Shown here: in pieces, positions 14,480-23,249 of the stretch
How the letters are laid out: the number at the start of each line of letters is the position of its first letter
Numbering within the stretch: the stretch's first letter is position 1
Virus record (IMG/VR): IMGVR_UViG_3300042113_000153
Location: 1-46,824 of that record
Direction: 5' to 3' (one strand)
Source of the DNA: a virus
DNA length: 46,824 bases
Translations under genes and position numbers: made by a program
Notes under the pieces: generated by a model
The model's database searches: none
Seen by the model: the letters and a program-made list of their open reading frames with translations, nothing else
Told to the model about the DNA's origin: nothing

Positions 14480-15569
14480 TTTTTTAAAAGACGTAATAAA
14501 AGATATTAATAACGAATATGCTGGTACAGCTGATGGTGATTTAGTAGGAGATTCTACATCATTTGTAGATACTGGATCTTATATATTCAATGCTTTATTA
14601 TCTGGTAATATCTATGATGGACTGCCAGCAAATAAAATTACTGCATTAGCAGGAGAACCATCGAGTGGCAAAACGTTTTTTACATTAGGAATTTGTAAAA
14701 CATTTCAACAATTAGAGAAACAAGCAGGAATTATATATTTTGAAACAGAGGGTGCTATTACTAAAGACATGCTTGCTGAAAGAGGAATAGATCCTAAGAG
14801 ATTTGTATTAATACCTGTATCAACAGTACAAGAATTTAGAAACCAAGCTACAAAAATTTGTGATAATGTTGATAGAGTTCCATTAGAAGCAAGACATCCT
14901 ATTCTGATTGTATTAGATTCACTTGGGAATCTTTCAACTGAAAAAGAAGTAAAAGATATTATTGAAGGAAATGATACTCGTGATATGACAAGAGCACAAT
15001 TAATTCGTGGTGCTTTTAGAGTTCTTGCTTTAAGATTATCTAAATTACAAATTCCAATGATTGTGACGAATCATACGTATGATGTAATTGGTGCTTATGT
15101 ACCAACAAAAGAAATGGGTGGTGGATCTGGCTTAAAATATGCTGCATCAACTATTGTATATTTGAGTAAATCAAAAGACAAAGATTCTGATAAAAATATA
15201 ATTGGCAATATTATAAGAGCAACTTTACAAAAATCTAGATTTACGAGAGAATTTTTAAAAGCTGAAATAAAACTTTCTTATGAGACAGGTCTTGATAGAT
15301 ACTATGGATTAATTGACGTCGCAGTTGATGCTGGTATTTGGAAAGACGAGGGTGGTAGGATTGACGTTGGTGGAACAAAAGTATTTGGTAAAGCCATTAA
15401 AGAAAACCCTGAGAAATATTTTACAAAAGAAGTATTAGATAAAATAAATGAATATACTCAAAAAGCATTTAAATATGGTTCTACTGTCGAACTATCAGAT
15501 AAGGTGAGTGAAATACAACCAGAAGAGAAAAAAGATGGTGGACGAAAAACAAAATCAAAATCCGAATAA
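14472..15569 (+). CDS. uvsX: UvsX RecA-like recombinase
   Basis: This 365-residue protein (T4 UvsX: 391) has Walker A GEPSSGKT at residues 61-68, the catalytic-glutamate segment YFETEGA, Walker B ILIVLDSLGNL and an NHTYD segment. It forms filaments on single-stranded DNA and drives strand exchange for recombination-dependent replication. I chose ATG 14472, which has AAGGGAG (14455-14461) upstream; a longer in-frame start would lie within the ribosome site of this one. The tail is Lys/Asp/Glu-rich. Confidence 0.95.
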   Translation: MPDFLKDVIKDINNEYAGTADGDLVGDSTSFVDTGSYIFNALLSGNIYDGLPANKITALAGEPSSGKTFFTLGICKTFQQLEKQAGIIYFETEGAITKDMLAERGIDPKRFVLIPVSTVQEFRNQATKICDNVDRVPLEARHPILIVLDSLGNLSTEKEVKDIIEGNDTRDMTRAQLIRGAFRVLALRLSKLQIPMIVTNHTYDVIGAYVPTKEMGGGSGLKYAASTIVYLSKSKDKDSDKNIIGNIIRATLQKSRFTREFLKAEIKLSYETGLDRYYGLIDVAVDAGIWKDEGGRIDVGGTKVFGKAIKENPEKYFTKEVLDKINEYTQKAFKYGSTVELSDKVSEIQPEEKKDGGRKTKSKSE

Positions 15570-16020
15570 AACGGAAATACCATCTACAAAAGAAAATTTA
15601 TTTCCTTTTATAGATCCTAATTCTTTTGAATCTAAAGAAGCATATGAAGAAGCAAGAAACGAATATCTTAAATCAAAACCAGTAAATGTACCACCATATG
15701 AAACTTTAGAAAATAAAGGTAAGTATGGATCTAATGAAATTAGATTTAAAAATGGAATACTTGAAAACGTAGTTGTATCATTTGGCAAAGTGTCATTTGA
15801 AAATCAAACAGATGGTAATATAAAATTATTCTACGAGTATGATGCTAATGTAGAAAAATCATTACATCCATTTAATATAGAAATACCAGAAAGCAAGCAA
15901 TTACTTGAAAAACATCTAGGAGACTTTCTTATGGCTTGTATAGAAGAACAAGCAAGAAATAAAACCATTTTATTCAGAGGTGGCAAAGAAGAAATGGAAG
16001 CATACACAAAAACTAAATGA
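15535..16020 (+). CDS. Hypothetical protein between uvsX and helicase
   Basis: This 161-residue acidic protein starts within the 3' end of uvsX and stops within the helicase start (ATGA). The N-terminal 35 residues are Asn/Pro/Lys-rich and probably disordered; a beta-rich part (EIRFKNGILENVVVSFGKVSFENQ) and a C-terminal helix follow. T4-type phages often have small recombination or helicase-loading factors here, but no similarity to UvsY or gp59 could be seen. A GTG at 15508 is an alternative start. Confidence 0.6.
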   Translation: MVDEKQNQNPNKTEIPSTKENLFPFIDPNSFESKEAYEEARNEYLKSKPVNVPPYETLENKGKYGSNEIRFKNGILENVVVSFGKVSFENQTDGNIKLFYEYDANVEKSLHPFNIEIPESKQLLEKHLGDFLMACIEEQARNKTILFRGGKEEMEAYTKTK

Positions 16021-17420
16021 GAATAGAAACAACAATACTAAAAAATTTACTTCACGATGAAGACTATGCTCGTAAAGTTGTTCCACATTTACGTGAAGAG
16101 TATTTTCAAGATAAAATTGAAAGAGCAATTGCTAGTCAAATACTAAAGTTTTTTATTAAATTTAATAAACCAGCTACAGTTGAGATTATTGATATCGAAC
16201 TTGGTAATGATAAAACTTTATTTGAAACTGATTATCAACAAGCACAAGCTTATACAAGAGAATTAAAGAATAAAGAAGATATAAATTCTAAATGGCTAGT
16301 TGATGCTACTGAGAAATTTTGTAAAGATAAAGCTGTCTATAATTCTATTATGGATAGTATTAAGATTATAGATGGTCGTGACAAAGTAAGAAAACAAGAT
16401 AGCATTCCTTCTTTATTATCTGAAGCACTTGCTGTTTCTTTTGACAAATCAGTTGGGCATGATTATCTTGAAAATGCTGATGATCGTTTTGATTTTTATA
16501 AACGTACTGAAGAAAAAATACCATTTGATATAGATTTATTTAATACTATTACACGTGGTGGTGTAAGTAATAAAACTTTAAATGTTGCCTTAGCAGGAAC
16601 AGGAGTTGGTAAATCTTTGTTTTTATGTCATTTTGCATCAGCAAATTTAATGAACAATCTTAATGTACTCTATATAACTTTAGAGATGTCTGAAGAAAAA
16701 ATTGCTGAACGTATTGATGCGAATTTATTAAATGTCACTATGGATGAGTTGAAAATTCTAGAGAAAATAGATTTCACCTTACGTGTTGATAGAGTAAAAG
16801 AAAAAACTAAAGGAAAACTTGTTATAAAAGAATTTCCTACAGCAACAGCCCATGTTGGTCATTTTAGAGCATTACTTGATGAACTAAAAATGAAAAAAGA
16901 TTTTAAACCAGATGTTATTTACATAGATTATTTAAATTTATGTGTTTCTGCTAGATTAAAATATGGTGGAAATAATAATTCTTATACCATCATTAAAAGT
17001 ATAGCAGAGGAATTAAGAGGATTAGCAGTACAATACGATCTACCTATAATGACTGCTACTCAAACAACAAGACAAGGATATACATCTTCTGATTTAGGAT
17101 TAGAAGATACTTCTGAGTCATTTGGTCTTCCAGCAACTGCTGACTTTATGTTTGCAATTATTGCTACTGAAGATATGATTAAAGAAGGAATAGCGAGTGT
17201 AAAACAATTAAAAAATCGTTATAACGATCCTAATTACTATAAAAGATTTGTCGTTGGTGTTGAAAGAAACAAGATGAAAGTCTATAATCTTGAAACTGAA
17301 CATATGAAAAGACATATGGCACTAGCTGACGCAGGAGATTCTACACCTGTATTTGATAAGGGAAATATAGGTGAAAGAATAAAGGCAGAAACAACATCAT
17401 CGTTTAAATTCGATGAATAA
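16017..17420 (+). CDS. gp41: Replicative DNA helicase (DnaB family)
   Basis: This 467-residue protein (T4 gp41: 475) has an N-terminal helical domain and a RecA-like motor with Walker A AGTGVGKS (193-200), the YITLEMSEEKIAERI segment, Walker B VIYIDYLNL (near 300) and a TATQTTR sensor. Hexamers unwind DNA 5'-3' at the fork with the gp61 primase, here encoded 20 kb downstream. The start overlaps the preceding gene by four bases. The C-terminus TSSFKFDE is acidic. Confidence 0.95.
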   Translation: MRIETTILKNLLHDEDYARKVVPHLREEYFQDKIERAIASQILKFFIKFNKPATVEIIDIELGNDKTLFETDYQQAQAYTRELKNKEDINSKWLVDATEKFCKDKAVYNSIMDSIKIIDGRDKVRKQDSIPSLLSEALAVSFDKSVGHDYLENADDRFDFYKRTEEKIPFDIDLFNTITRGGVSNKTLNVALAGTGVGKSLFLCHFASANLMNNLNVLYITLEMSEEKIAERIDANLLNVTMDELKILEKIDFTLRVDRVKEKTKGKLVIKEFPTATAHVGHFRALLDELKMKKDFKPDVIYIDYLNLCVSARLKYGGNNNSYTIIKSIAEELRGLAVQYDLPIMTATQTTRQGYTSSDLGLEDTSESFGLPATADFMFAIIATEDMIKEGIASVKQLKNRYNDPNYYKRFVVGVERNKMKVYNLETEHMKRHMALADAGDSTPVFDKGNIGERIKAETTSSFKFDE

Positions 17421-17435
17421 CATAAAGGAAAAAAG

Positions 17436-18734
17436 ATGACAACAAAAGTGATAACCGCAGCAACTAAAATCGATTGCGAACATTTGCTTGCGACTTTTGT
17501 GGATCATTCACACTATGACACTTTGGTGGAATATGACTGTGATTTCTATGCTCCATCTGTTGATGGGATAAACAGCGAGAAAAACATTCTGTTTAAATTT
17601 AGAAAAAATTGGTTCACGAAAGAACAACAAGACTTAGCATATAAAGGTCTTAGAGAAGCAGCAGTCGAAACACAAAATCGTGGCATAGCAGCAGGACCAA
17701 AAGGTTCAAAACTTGGTGGTCGTGATTGGGTGACTGAATATCAAGAAGAAATGCTTGAAGCATTATCTAAGTATGAAAATACACTTGATGGTTCTAATCC
17801 TATAACAACAATTACAGAAAAATATAAAAACAAAGATAAAACAGCAGCAGGATCTAGAGGATCTGTGTGGCTTAAGAATAAAGTCACTGATGAAGGATTT
17901 ATCTTTGAAGAGTGGTTAAATGAAATAAAATCATTACCTCGTGAAGAAATAGTAAAAGAAGCAATACGAGTGAAAACTAAATTGACTTCAACAACTTCAT
18001 ACGCACAAGCAGTGTGGTCTGGTATTGCTGGATATTTTGATAGATATCCTCGTATTCCTTATGGAAGAGCAACATCTTTCACTGAAAAGAATCCTGAGAA
18101 ATTTGCTATGGGATTCCCATTCTTACAAAAACTTTCAGATGGTTTTAAACAATTATTGCCTGAACGTTATGCGAAACAAAAAGAAGCATGTGATAAAATG
18201 GATCCAAAGTTTATTATTCCAGGAACTGTATTTACTACAGCGACTGTAAATAAAACTTTTAGAACAGCAGCACATAGAGATGCTGGTGATTTAAATGAAG
18301 GATTCAGTAATCTTACAGTAGTATCAAACAATGGTAAGTACAGAGGAGGTTATCTAGTACTACCAGAATACAGAGTTGCTGTAAATATACGTCCAGGAGA
18401 TTTATTATTAATTAATAATCACGAGGGTATTCATGGAAATACTGAAATGGTTGTTGAAGATCCTGAAGCAGAACGTATTTCTTTCGTATGTTATTTCAGA
18501 GAAAAGATGCTAGAACTTGGCTCTTGGAATTATGAATTAACTAGAAAAAATTATGTCGAGGACAGACGTAGAAATAAAAACCACCCATTACAAAGAGAAC
18601 TTTGGAATGGAGTTTCAGAAAATATGTGGAAAGATCAAGAATGGTATGATTATCTAACATCTAAATTAGGTAAAGAAACATTATACAAATATCATCCTGA
18701 AGCGAATAAATCTTCACTTGAAGCATTTTTTTAA
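17436..18734 (+). CDS. TET/JBP-family 2OG/Fe(II) dioxygenase (DNA base hydroxylase)
   Basis: This 432-residue protein has a double-stranded beta-helix core with the JBP/TET signature. RTAAHRDAGDL carries the Fe ligands H280 and D282, GIHGNTE carries H333, and ERISFVCYFR carries the 2OG-binding R347. A conserved upstream block PYGRATSFTE (208-217) also matches phage members as I recall them. Family members oxidise the methyl group of 5-methylcytosine (TET) or thymine (JBP) in DNA. A glycosyltransferase starts 2 nt after its stop, fitting stepwise base hypermodification. The C-terminus SSLEAFF nearly repeats the polymerase's SSLEDFF, suggesting clamp binding. The ribosome site is AAAGGAAA. The substrate base cannot be told from sequence. 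Confidence 0.85.
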   Translation: MTTKVITAATKIDCEHLLATFVDHSHYDTLVEYDCDFYAPSVDGINSEKNILFKFRKNWFTKEQQDLAYKGLREAAVETQNRGIAAGPKGSKLGGRDWVTEYQEEMLEALSKYENTLDGSNPITTITEKYKNKDKTAAGSRGSVWLKNKVTDEGFIFEEWLNEIKSLPREEIVKEAIRVKTKLTSTTSYAQAVWSGIAGYFDRYPRIPYGRATSFTEKNPEKFAMGFPFLQKLSDGFKQLLPERYAKQKEACDKMDPKFIIPGTVFTTATVNKTFRTAAHRDAGDLNEGFSNLTVVSNNGKYRGGYLVLPEYRVAVNIRPGDLLLINNHEGIHGNTEMVVEDPEAERISFVCYFREKMLELGSWNYELTRKNYVEDRRRNKNHPLQRELWNGVSENMWKDQEWYDYLTSKLGKETLYKYHPEANKSSLEAFF

Positions 18735-18736
18735 CC

Positions 18737-19741
18737 ATGTCTCTCCATGAATTTTTAGGAGAGGAACGAGCACTAGATTGGTATTATACTGCTAATTCTT
18801 CAAACAAGGGATTAAAACTTGGTTATCGGAGAGTATCTGGTAAAATAGGATTAACAAATAAAGAATCTGGTGTTCGTGGTGCATGGGTAGAGAAAAGAAT
18901 TGCACTCTTTAAGAACTTATTTGCATCTGGTTATTCAATAATTCCTTTTTCAACACCAACAGAAGCAACAGCAGCAGATGGATTTACATCTGTTGATAAA
19001 TACACAAATTGTGATATTCTTTTATTAGAATTTGGTGGAACAAATCTACAATTTTATAAAAAAGATTGGGATAAAACAGTTGAACTAATTAAATCACATT
19101 CTGGAAAAATAATATTCATTAATGACGATCCTGACTTACCATTTCTTTGGGAATTACTACCAGATGAAAAATGGGATAGATGGATAGTTGCAGCAAATGC
19201 AACTAATTCTGCAGAAGTATCAACAATCCTTAAATGCCCAATGGGTGTTAGAGTTGTAGATTTACCAATGGCGAATGGAATGACGTTTGAATCTTTTTCA
19301 AATGGTAATATAGATAAAACAGTCTATATTGGAAGACCAAATGGAAGAACAAAATACTTTAAAGAATTTTTAAAATCACCAAATATTGAAATATCAGGAA
19401 AACCAAAAGAGTGGACTGATTTTAATATAAATGTTATTGAAAACCCACAACAAAAAGATCGAAGAAAATTCTACAGAAATTATAAAGGTTGTTTAACTGT
19501 TTATGACAGTAAGCACAAAACATCTGGATGGAGAACTGGTCGTGCTTTTCATGCACTTTATGCTGGTATTCCAGTTTGTGCACCATCAGGAAATAATGGT
19601 TTAAACTGGACATATCCTGTAGAAACTGCAGAGGACTTAACTAAATTTACATCTTTATCAGATGAAAAACGTAAATTAATTTGGGAAAAACAAAAATCAA
19701 TTATTCAAAATGAAACAAATATAGATTTAATTTTATTATGA
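18737..19741 (+). CDS. GT-B glycosyltransferase, probable DNA-base glycosyltransferase
   Basis: This 334-residue protein has GT-B features: a CDILLLEFG strand (92-100), VYIGRPNGRTKYF (197-208) comparable to the T4 alpha-glucosyltransferase segment after its linker, and the donor-site element WRTGRAFHALYAGIPVCAP (265-283), the usual glycosyltransferase pattern E/AxxAxGxPV. It would transfer a sugar from a nucleotide donor. Its position between the TET/JBP-type dioxygenase and a HAD phosphatase makes hydroxymethylated DNA the likely acceptor; this is inference. Its stop overlaps the next ATG (ATGA). Confidence 0.75.
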   Translation: MSLHEFLGEERALDWYYTANSSNKGLKLGYRRVSGKIGLTNKESGVRGAWVEKRIALFKNLFASGYSIIPFSTPTEATAADGFTSVDKYTNCDILLLEFGGTNLQFYKKDWDKTVELIKSHSGKIIFINDDPDLPFLWELLPDEKWDRWIVAANATNSAEVSTILKCPMGVRVVDLPMANGMTFESFSNGNIDKTVYIGRPNGRTKYFKEFLKSPNIEISGKPKEWTDFNINVIENPQQKDRRKFYRNYKGCLTVYDSKHKTSGWRTGRAFHALYAGIPVCAPSGNNGLNWTYPVETAEDLTKFTSLSDEKRKLIWEKQKSIIQNETNIDLILL

Positions 19742-20187
19742 TAGTGTCTTACGATATGGATGGTGTTCTTGCACTAAATCCACCACCAAATATAAAAAAA
19801 TGGGGACATATGAATGGGGCTGAAAGAAGAGCAAGAAAAGAATTTCTATATGATTGGTATAATTCTGCTGAACCATTATATAAACCAACCGAAGATAAAT
19901 TTCATGTAATTTCAGCAAGGAAAAAAGACCAACGCACTTGGGAAATAACGATGAGTTGGTTAAATAAATACTTTCCTGGAAGAGTAATTTCATTATCTCT
20001 ATTAAACGTACCGAGAACTGTAAATAATGTAGTAAAGTTTAAAAATGATACTATAAATTCAATCGGTGCAGTCGAGCATACTGAAGATAATAAAAAAGTA
20101 TTAAAAGGTATTTTAAAAATTAATAAGAATATTAAATTATATTTTTGGGAAAAGAATATGGTAAATAAAGAAATATTTAATGGCTAA
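19738..20187 (+). CDS. HAD-like phosphatase
   Basis: This 149-residue protein has HAD motif I YDMDGV (nucleophile D6, acid D8) and motif II VISAR (S59). A conserved EHTEDN near residue 112 is in the place of motif IV. It is short, so it probably has no or a minimal cap domain. Such enzymes hydrolyse phosphate esters, often nucleotides or sugars. It starts inside the glycosyltransferase stop, so it may process a sugar or nucleotide in the same modification pathway, but a general nucleotidase role is as likely. Confidence 0.7.
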   Translation: MIVSYDMDGVLALNPPPNIKKWGHMNGAERRARKEFLYDWYNSAEPLYKPTEDKFHVISARKKDQRTWEITMSWLNKYFPGRVISLSLLNVPRTVNNVVKFKNDTINSIGAVEHTEDNKKVLKGILKINKNIKLYFWEKNMVNKEIFNG

Positions 20188-20770
20188 AAATTATTTTCAT
20201 TTAAAACTTCCTTTTAAAGATCCTTTGAGCGAAGAGGGTATGAAATGGTTTTTTGATTTACCACCTTGTTTTATACAAGTACCAAATAAATACTTTAATC
20301 CAGAAGCTGTTGAGTTTTTTAAAAAACATAAATTACTCTATTGGGATGCTGAAGTATTTTCATTTCCAGCGAATTATAAAATGGAAATACACGTAGATGC
20401 TGTTGAATTTTCAGAAAAATGTAAATTAAATTGGGCTTACAGTAAAGGGGATCATCATAATCTTTGGTTTAAACCAAAACCAAGTTGGGTACCAAGAGCA
20501 ACTGATGGTGAACAAGATGATGGACGTTATGATGAGTATAGCTACAGTTTTGAAGAAAATGAAGTTGAAGAAGTAGAAAGAACTACTGTAAGAACACCAA
20601 CTTGTATAGTAAGTGGTCAGCCACATAGTGTACGTACATATAGTGAACCAAGAAAAGCAATTTCTGTCACTCTATATCCATATGGAACTAATCCACCAGC
20701 TTTACCAAAAGACTGGGGAATGCCAATATCAAACATGAGAGAGGTTTTAAATGATTACATCGTTAATTAG
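20180..20770 (+). CDS. Putative 2OG/Fe(II) oxygenase-like protein
   Basis: This 196-residue protein has a pattern compatible with a double-stranded beta-helix oxygenase: EIHVD (H71, D73), a distal QPHSVRT (H149) and EPRKAISVTLYP (R158). The insert between them (about residues 100-140) is acidic and probably disordered. The gene overlaps the HAD gene by 8 nt. If active it may act on the same modified DNA or on a protein. Confidence in the fold is moderate because no further family motif is visible. Confidence 0.5.
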   Translation: MAKNYFHLKLPFKDPLSEEGMKWFFDLPPCFIQVPNKYFNPEAVEFFKKHKLLYWDAEVFSFPANYKMEIHVDAVEFSEKCKLNWAYSKGDHHNLWFKPKPSWVPRATDGEQDDGRYDEYSYSFEENEVEEVERTTVRTPTCIVSGQPHSVRTYSEPRKAISVTLYPYGTNPPALPKDWGMPISNMREVLNDYIVN

Positions 20771-20930
20771 AGCAATTCTTTGGGGATTGATTAATATTTT
20801 ATTCTGGACAGTTATAGCGATATTATTTTCTCTTATGATGTGTACACTATTCATAGGATATACACTTGAAAAAATAGGAAATTTTATAGACTGGGTATTT
20901 GAAAATGACGAAAAGAAATCCAATAGCTAA
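20751..20930 (+). CDS. Small hydrophobic membrane protein
   Basis: This 59-residue protein has one long or two short transmembrane helices (about residues 8-38) and a charged C-terminus. It begins inside the previous gene's 3' end and overlaps the next gene's start, typical of this run of compact genes. No family is recognised. Confidence 0.5.
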   Translation: MITSLIRAILWGLINILFWTVIAILFSLMMCTLFIGYTLEKIGNFIDWVFENDEKKSNS

Positions 20931-21051
20931 ATCTTTAAGAACACCAAAGTTTAAGCATAAAGTAATACAAAATAAAAAAAAATATAATCGCAAAAAAATA
21001 ATCGAAAAAGAAGAACTATTATTTATCGTACCAAAACATGAACATGAATAA
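20905..21051 (+). CDS. Short conserved basic phage protein
   Basis: This 48-residue, Lys/Arg-rich protein begins TKRNPIAKSLRTPKFKHKV, followed by KKKYNRK. Very short proteins with the pattern RNPxAKxLRTPKxxxKVxxxKxxYxRK occur in many tailed phages; their function is not known to me. The start lies in the previous gene and the stop lies past the next ATG, so the three genes are chained by overlaps. Confidence 0.65.
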   Translation: MTKRNPIAKSLRTPKFKHKVIQNKKKYNRKKIIEKEELLFIVPKHEHE

Positions 21052-21202
21052 ACAATATAATGAATATGACTCATTCGATTCTGAGTGGTCGAATGAAATA
21101 GAATCAATAAATCCATCAGGACAAAGTCAAGGAAATGAAGAAATTAACAAGTACAAAACATCATCACTTTGGGAAGTTATTAAAGATATATTTAAATGGT
21201 AA
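21038..21202 (+). CDS. Small acidic hypothetical protein
   Basis: This 54-residue polar protein (Asn, Ser, Glu rich) has a short amphipathic end SLWEVIKDIFKW. ATG 21038 or 21044 may be used. Overlaps with both neighbours support it. No function can be assigned. Confidence 0.45.
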   Translation: MNMNKQYNEYDSFDSEWSNEIESINPSGQSQGNEEINKYKTSSLWEVIKDIFKW

Positions 21203-21420
21203 AAAATCGTTTAAACAAAGCTTGGGAGTTTGAAATAATCTTTAATGATAGTAAAAATAAAATAAAATCTTGGTTTTATTCTGATACCGAAGAAGATGCG
21301 AGAGATAGGATTGAAAATTATATGAATGCTAAAATTATTTCTTTAAAAGAAATACCAAAGCCAGAAATATATTATGCTTATAATACAAAAAATAAAATTA
21401 TTAAAGAAAACAAAGTTTGA
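21196..21420 (+). CDS. Small hypothetical protein
   Basis: This 74-residue protein has an alternating beta pattern (WEFEIIFND...KSWFYS) and a DTEEDARDRIENYMNAKI helix, possibly a small alpha/beta domain of the kind that senses or binds peptides. It starts within the previous gene's last codons. No named family. Confidence 0.5.
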   Translation: MVKNRLNKAWEFEIIFNDSKNKIKSWFYSDTEEDARDRIENYMNAKIISLKEIPKPEIYYAYNTKNKIIKENKV

Positions 21421-21643
21421 TTCTTTCGCAAGATGGACTGCAGCAATTGCAGGTGTTTTAGCAGCACTTTTCACTGGAAGTGCAGTACTGTCTCTTCAAG
21501 TTTGGGGATGGATGTTCGCTTTAATATCTTCTAGTTGTTGGTTTTATGCAGCATCTGTAGATTCAGATAAACCACGTACTTTAATGAATTGTTTTTATGT
21601 ATTTTGGTCTTTAATTGCTATAATTAACTGGATTCGTTTTTAA
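21374..21643 (+). CDS. Multi-span small membrane protein
   Basis: This 89-residue protein has three hydrophobic stretches (about residues 22-43, 44-60, 70-87). The start is uncertain: ATG 21374 overlaps the previous gene by 47 nt and has no clear ribosome site. The second hydrophobic stretch ends in SSSCWFYAAS. It is probably an inner-membrane protein; no family recognised. Confidence 0.5.
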   Translation: MLIIQKIKLLKKTKFDSFARWTAAIAGVLAALFTGSAVLSLQVWGWMFALISSSCWFYAASVDSDKPRTLMNCFYVFWSLIAIINWIRF

Positions 21644-21657
21644 CCTAAATAATTGCT

Positions 21658-22146
21658 ATGGCATATATTACTTTAAGAGGGGGAACCAAAGAACAGAAAA
21701 AACTAGCTAAATCATTGGCTCAGTTTTGTCTAGAAAAATTAATTTCATTTCGTTTAAGTAATAAATTAGATATTCGTATAGTATTCAAACCAAACCTTTA
21801 TAAAAAAACAGAATCATATGGTGAAACTGCTTATTATGAAGATTCAGATTTACCACCAAAAGATTTTATTATAGAATTAGATTCAAATTTAAGATTAAGA
21901 AGTATGCTTGAAACTTTGGCTCATGAGATGGTTCATGTAAAACAATGGGCTACTGGTGAAATGAGAGAAACCAAAAATAATTTTATAACTAAATTTAAAA
22001 AAGATACAGTAAATTCAGATAAAGTAAGTTATTGGGATCAACCATGGGAAATAGAAGCGATGGGTAGAGAAGAAGGATTGTTTATTCAATGGGTTGAGAA
22101 AATGGAATTATCCGATCAAAAATGGACAAAAAGAAAGTTTTTCTAA
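21658..22146 (+). CDS. SprT-like zinc metallopeptidase
   Basis: This 162-residue protein has the zincin motif LAHEMVHVKQW (H89, E90, H93) and a downstream EIEAMGREEG whose first Glu could be the third zinc ligand, the arrangement of SprT/WSS1-like or minimal gluzincin domains. SprT-type proteases cleave proteins bound to DNA, but the phage substrate is unknown. The stop overlaps the next ATG (TAATG), and the following genes encode putative virion-associated enzymes. Confidence 0.7.
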   Translation: MAYITLRGGTKEQKKLAKSLAQFCLEKLISFRLSNKLDIRIVFKPNLYKKTESYGETAYYEDSDLPPKDFIIELDSNLRLRSMLETLAHEMVHVKQWATGEMRETKNNFITKFKKDTVNSDKVSYWDQPWEIEAMGREEGLFIQWVEKMELSDQKWTKRKFF

Positions 22147-23249
22147 TGGCTACAAATCCATCTACATTTATCGCAAACCTTTTTAACGTTAAGTCAATAG
22201 TTGACGTAATTAAAGAAACACCAGCGAAAGTAATTTTTAATAAAAATGATATAATAATTTATACAGCAGATAAAGCTACAAGAAGCAATGCTTTTGATAA
22301 TTTTAGAAAAGCTGCAGATAAAATTAAATCAAATTCTAAATCTAAGTTTAAAAATTATCATATAAAACCTTCTTCTAAATCTTCACTTGGTGTATTTCAA
22401 TTTTTTTTAGATTCAGCCAAATTACAAAAAGCATCAGGTGACATTTATTTTAAACCTATTATAACAAAAGGTTCAGGTGGTAAAGTATTTGAAAATGAGT
22501 TAGAAAAAGATTTAAATGCTTATTTTCAAGGAGAACCAGTAAAAAAATTAAAACACGCAGACACAATTGAATCTTTATTTTCAAATAAAACATTCCTTAG
22601 TTTATATAAAATATCACCAAAAAATTTAAACGCATTTGAAGCAAAAGCAGTAGGAAATAGAAATTCAAAAAGACCAGCAAGTTTTTCAAATGGACAATTA
22701 TCTCTTGGAAATAATACAGGAGAAGCTGTAAGCGATATTGATATTATTGGTCCGAATAAATCTATATATTGTTCTCTTAAGTTTTCATCATCTTATTATA
22801 TCTATAATGGAAGTATGAAAGAAATATTTGAAGTCACTCCTAGAATAAGAGATGAAGCATATAAGTTTTTTGGTTTAGATGGAGTAGGAATGGGTGGATT
22901 CGGAGAGATATTTCGTTCAAACATAGTTTCACCTAAAAATTTACAAGTAGTTAAGAAAAATTTAGCAAAAACTATTCAATTATCTCTTGGACAAGAAGTG
23001 ACATTAATTAATAAATTCGGTCCAGGAAAAAACGATATTGATGTAATTTTTAAAGGATTTACATCTGATGTTTTAATTTCTGCAGATCCAGTTTACAAAT
23101 ATCCTGAATCTGGAAAACGTAAATATGCATCTATAGAATTTCCAGCAACTATTAATAATGATAAGTATAAAGTTGGAATGCAATTTAGAGGAACAACAGA
23201 GGGTGCTCTTACACCAAGATATTTAAGAATACTATTACAAAAAATATGA
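22146..23249 (+). CDS. Putative PD-(D/E)XK-type nuclease
   Basis: This 367-residue protein has a spaced motif set: FENELEKDL (E116/E118), AVSDIDIIG (D197/D199) and CSLKFSSS (K212). This matches the E...D...xxK arrangement of the restriction-endonuclease fold. The C-terminal half contains a second ligand-like NDIDVIFKGF. ATG 22146 overlaps the preceding stop and is preceded by AAAGAAAG; an in-frame ATG at 22122 would add eight residues. It may degrade host DNA or process phage DNA. The nuclease call is by motif only. Confidence 0.4.
   Translation: MATNPSTFIANLFNVKSIVDVIKETPAKVIFNKNDIIIYTADKATRSNAFDNFRKAADKIKSNSKSKFKNYHIKPSSKSSLGVFQFFLDSAKLQKASGDIYFKPIITKGSGGKVFENELEKDLNAYFQGEPVKKLKHADTIESLFSNKTFLSLYKISPKNLNAFEAKAVGNRNSKRPASFSNGQLSLGNNTGEAVSDIDIIGPNKSIYCSLKFSSSYYIYNGSMKEIFEVTPRIRDEAYKFFGLDGVGMGGFGEIFRSNIVSPKNLQVVKKNLAKTIQLSLGQEVTLINKFGPGKNDIDVIFKGFTSDVLISADPVYKYPESGKRKYASIEFPATINNDKYKVGMQFRGTTEGALTPRYLRILLQKI

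Noticed and set aside
18025-18249. Alternative-frame open frame inside the TET-like dioxygenase
   Set aside because: The dioxygenase frame has strong family motifs through this stretch; the other frame has no recognisable motif.
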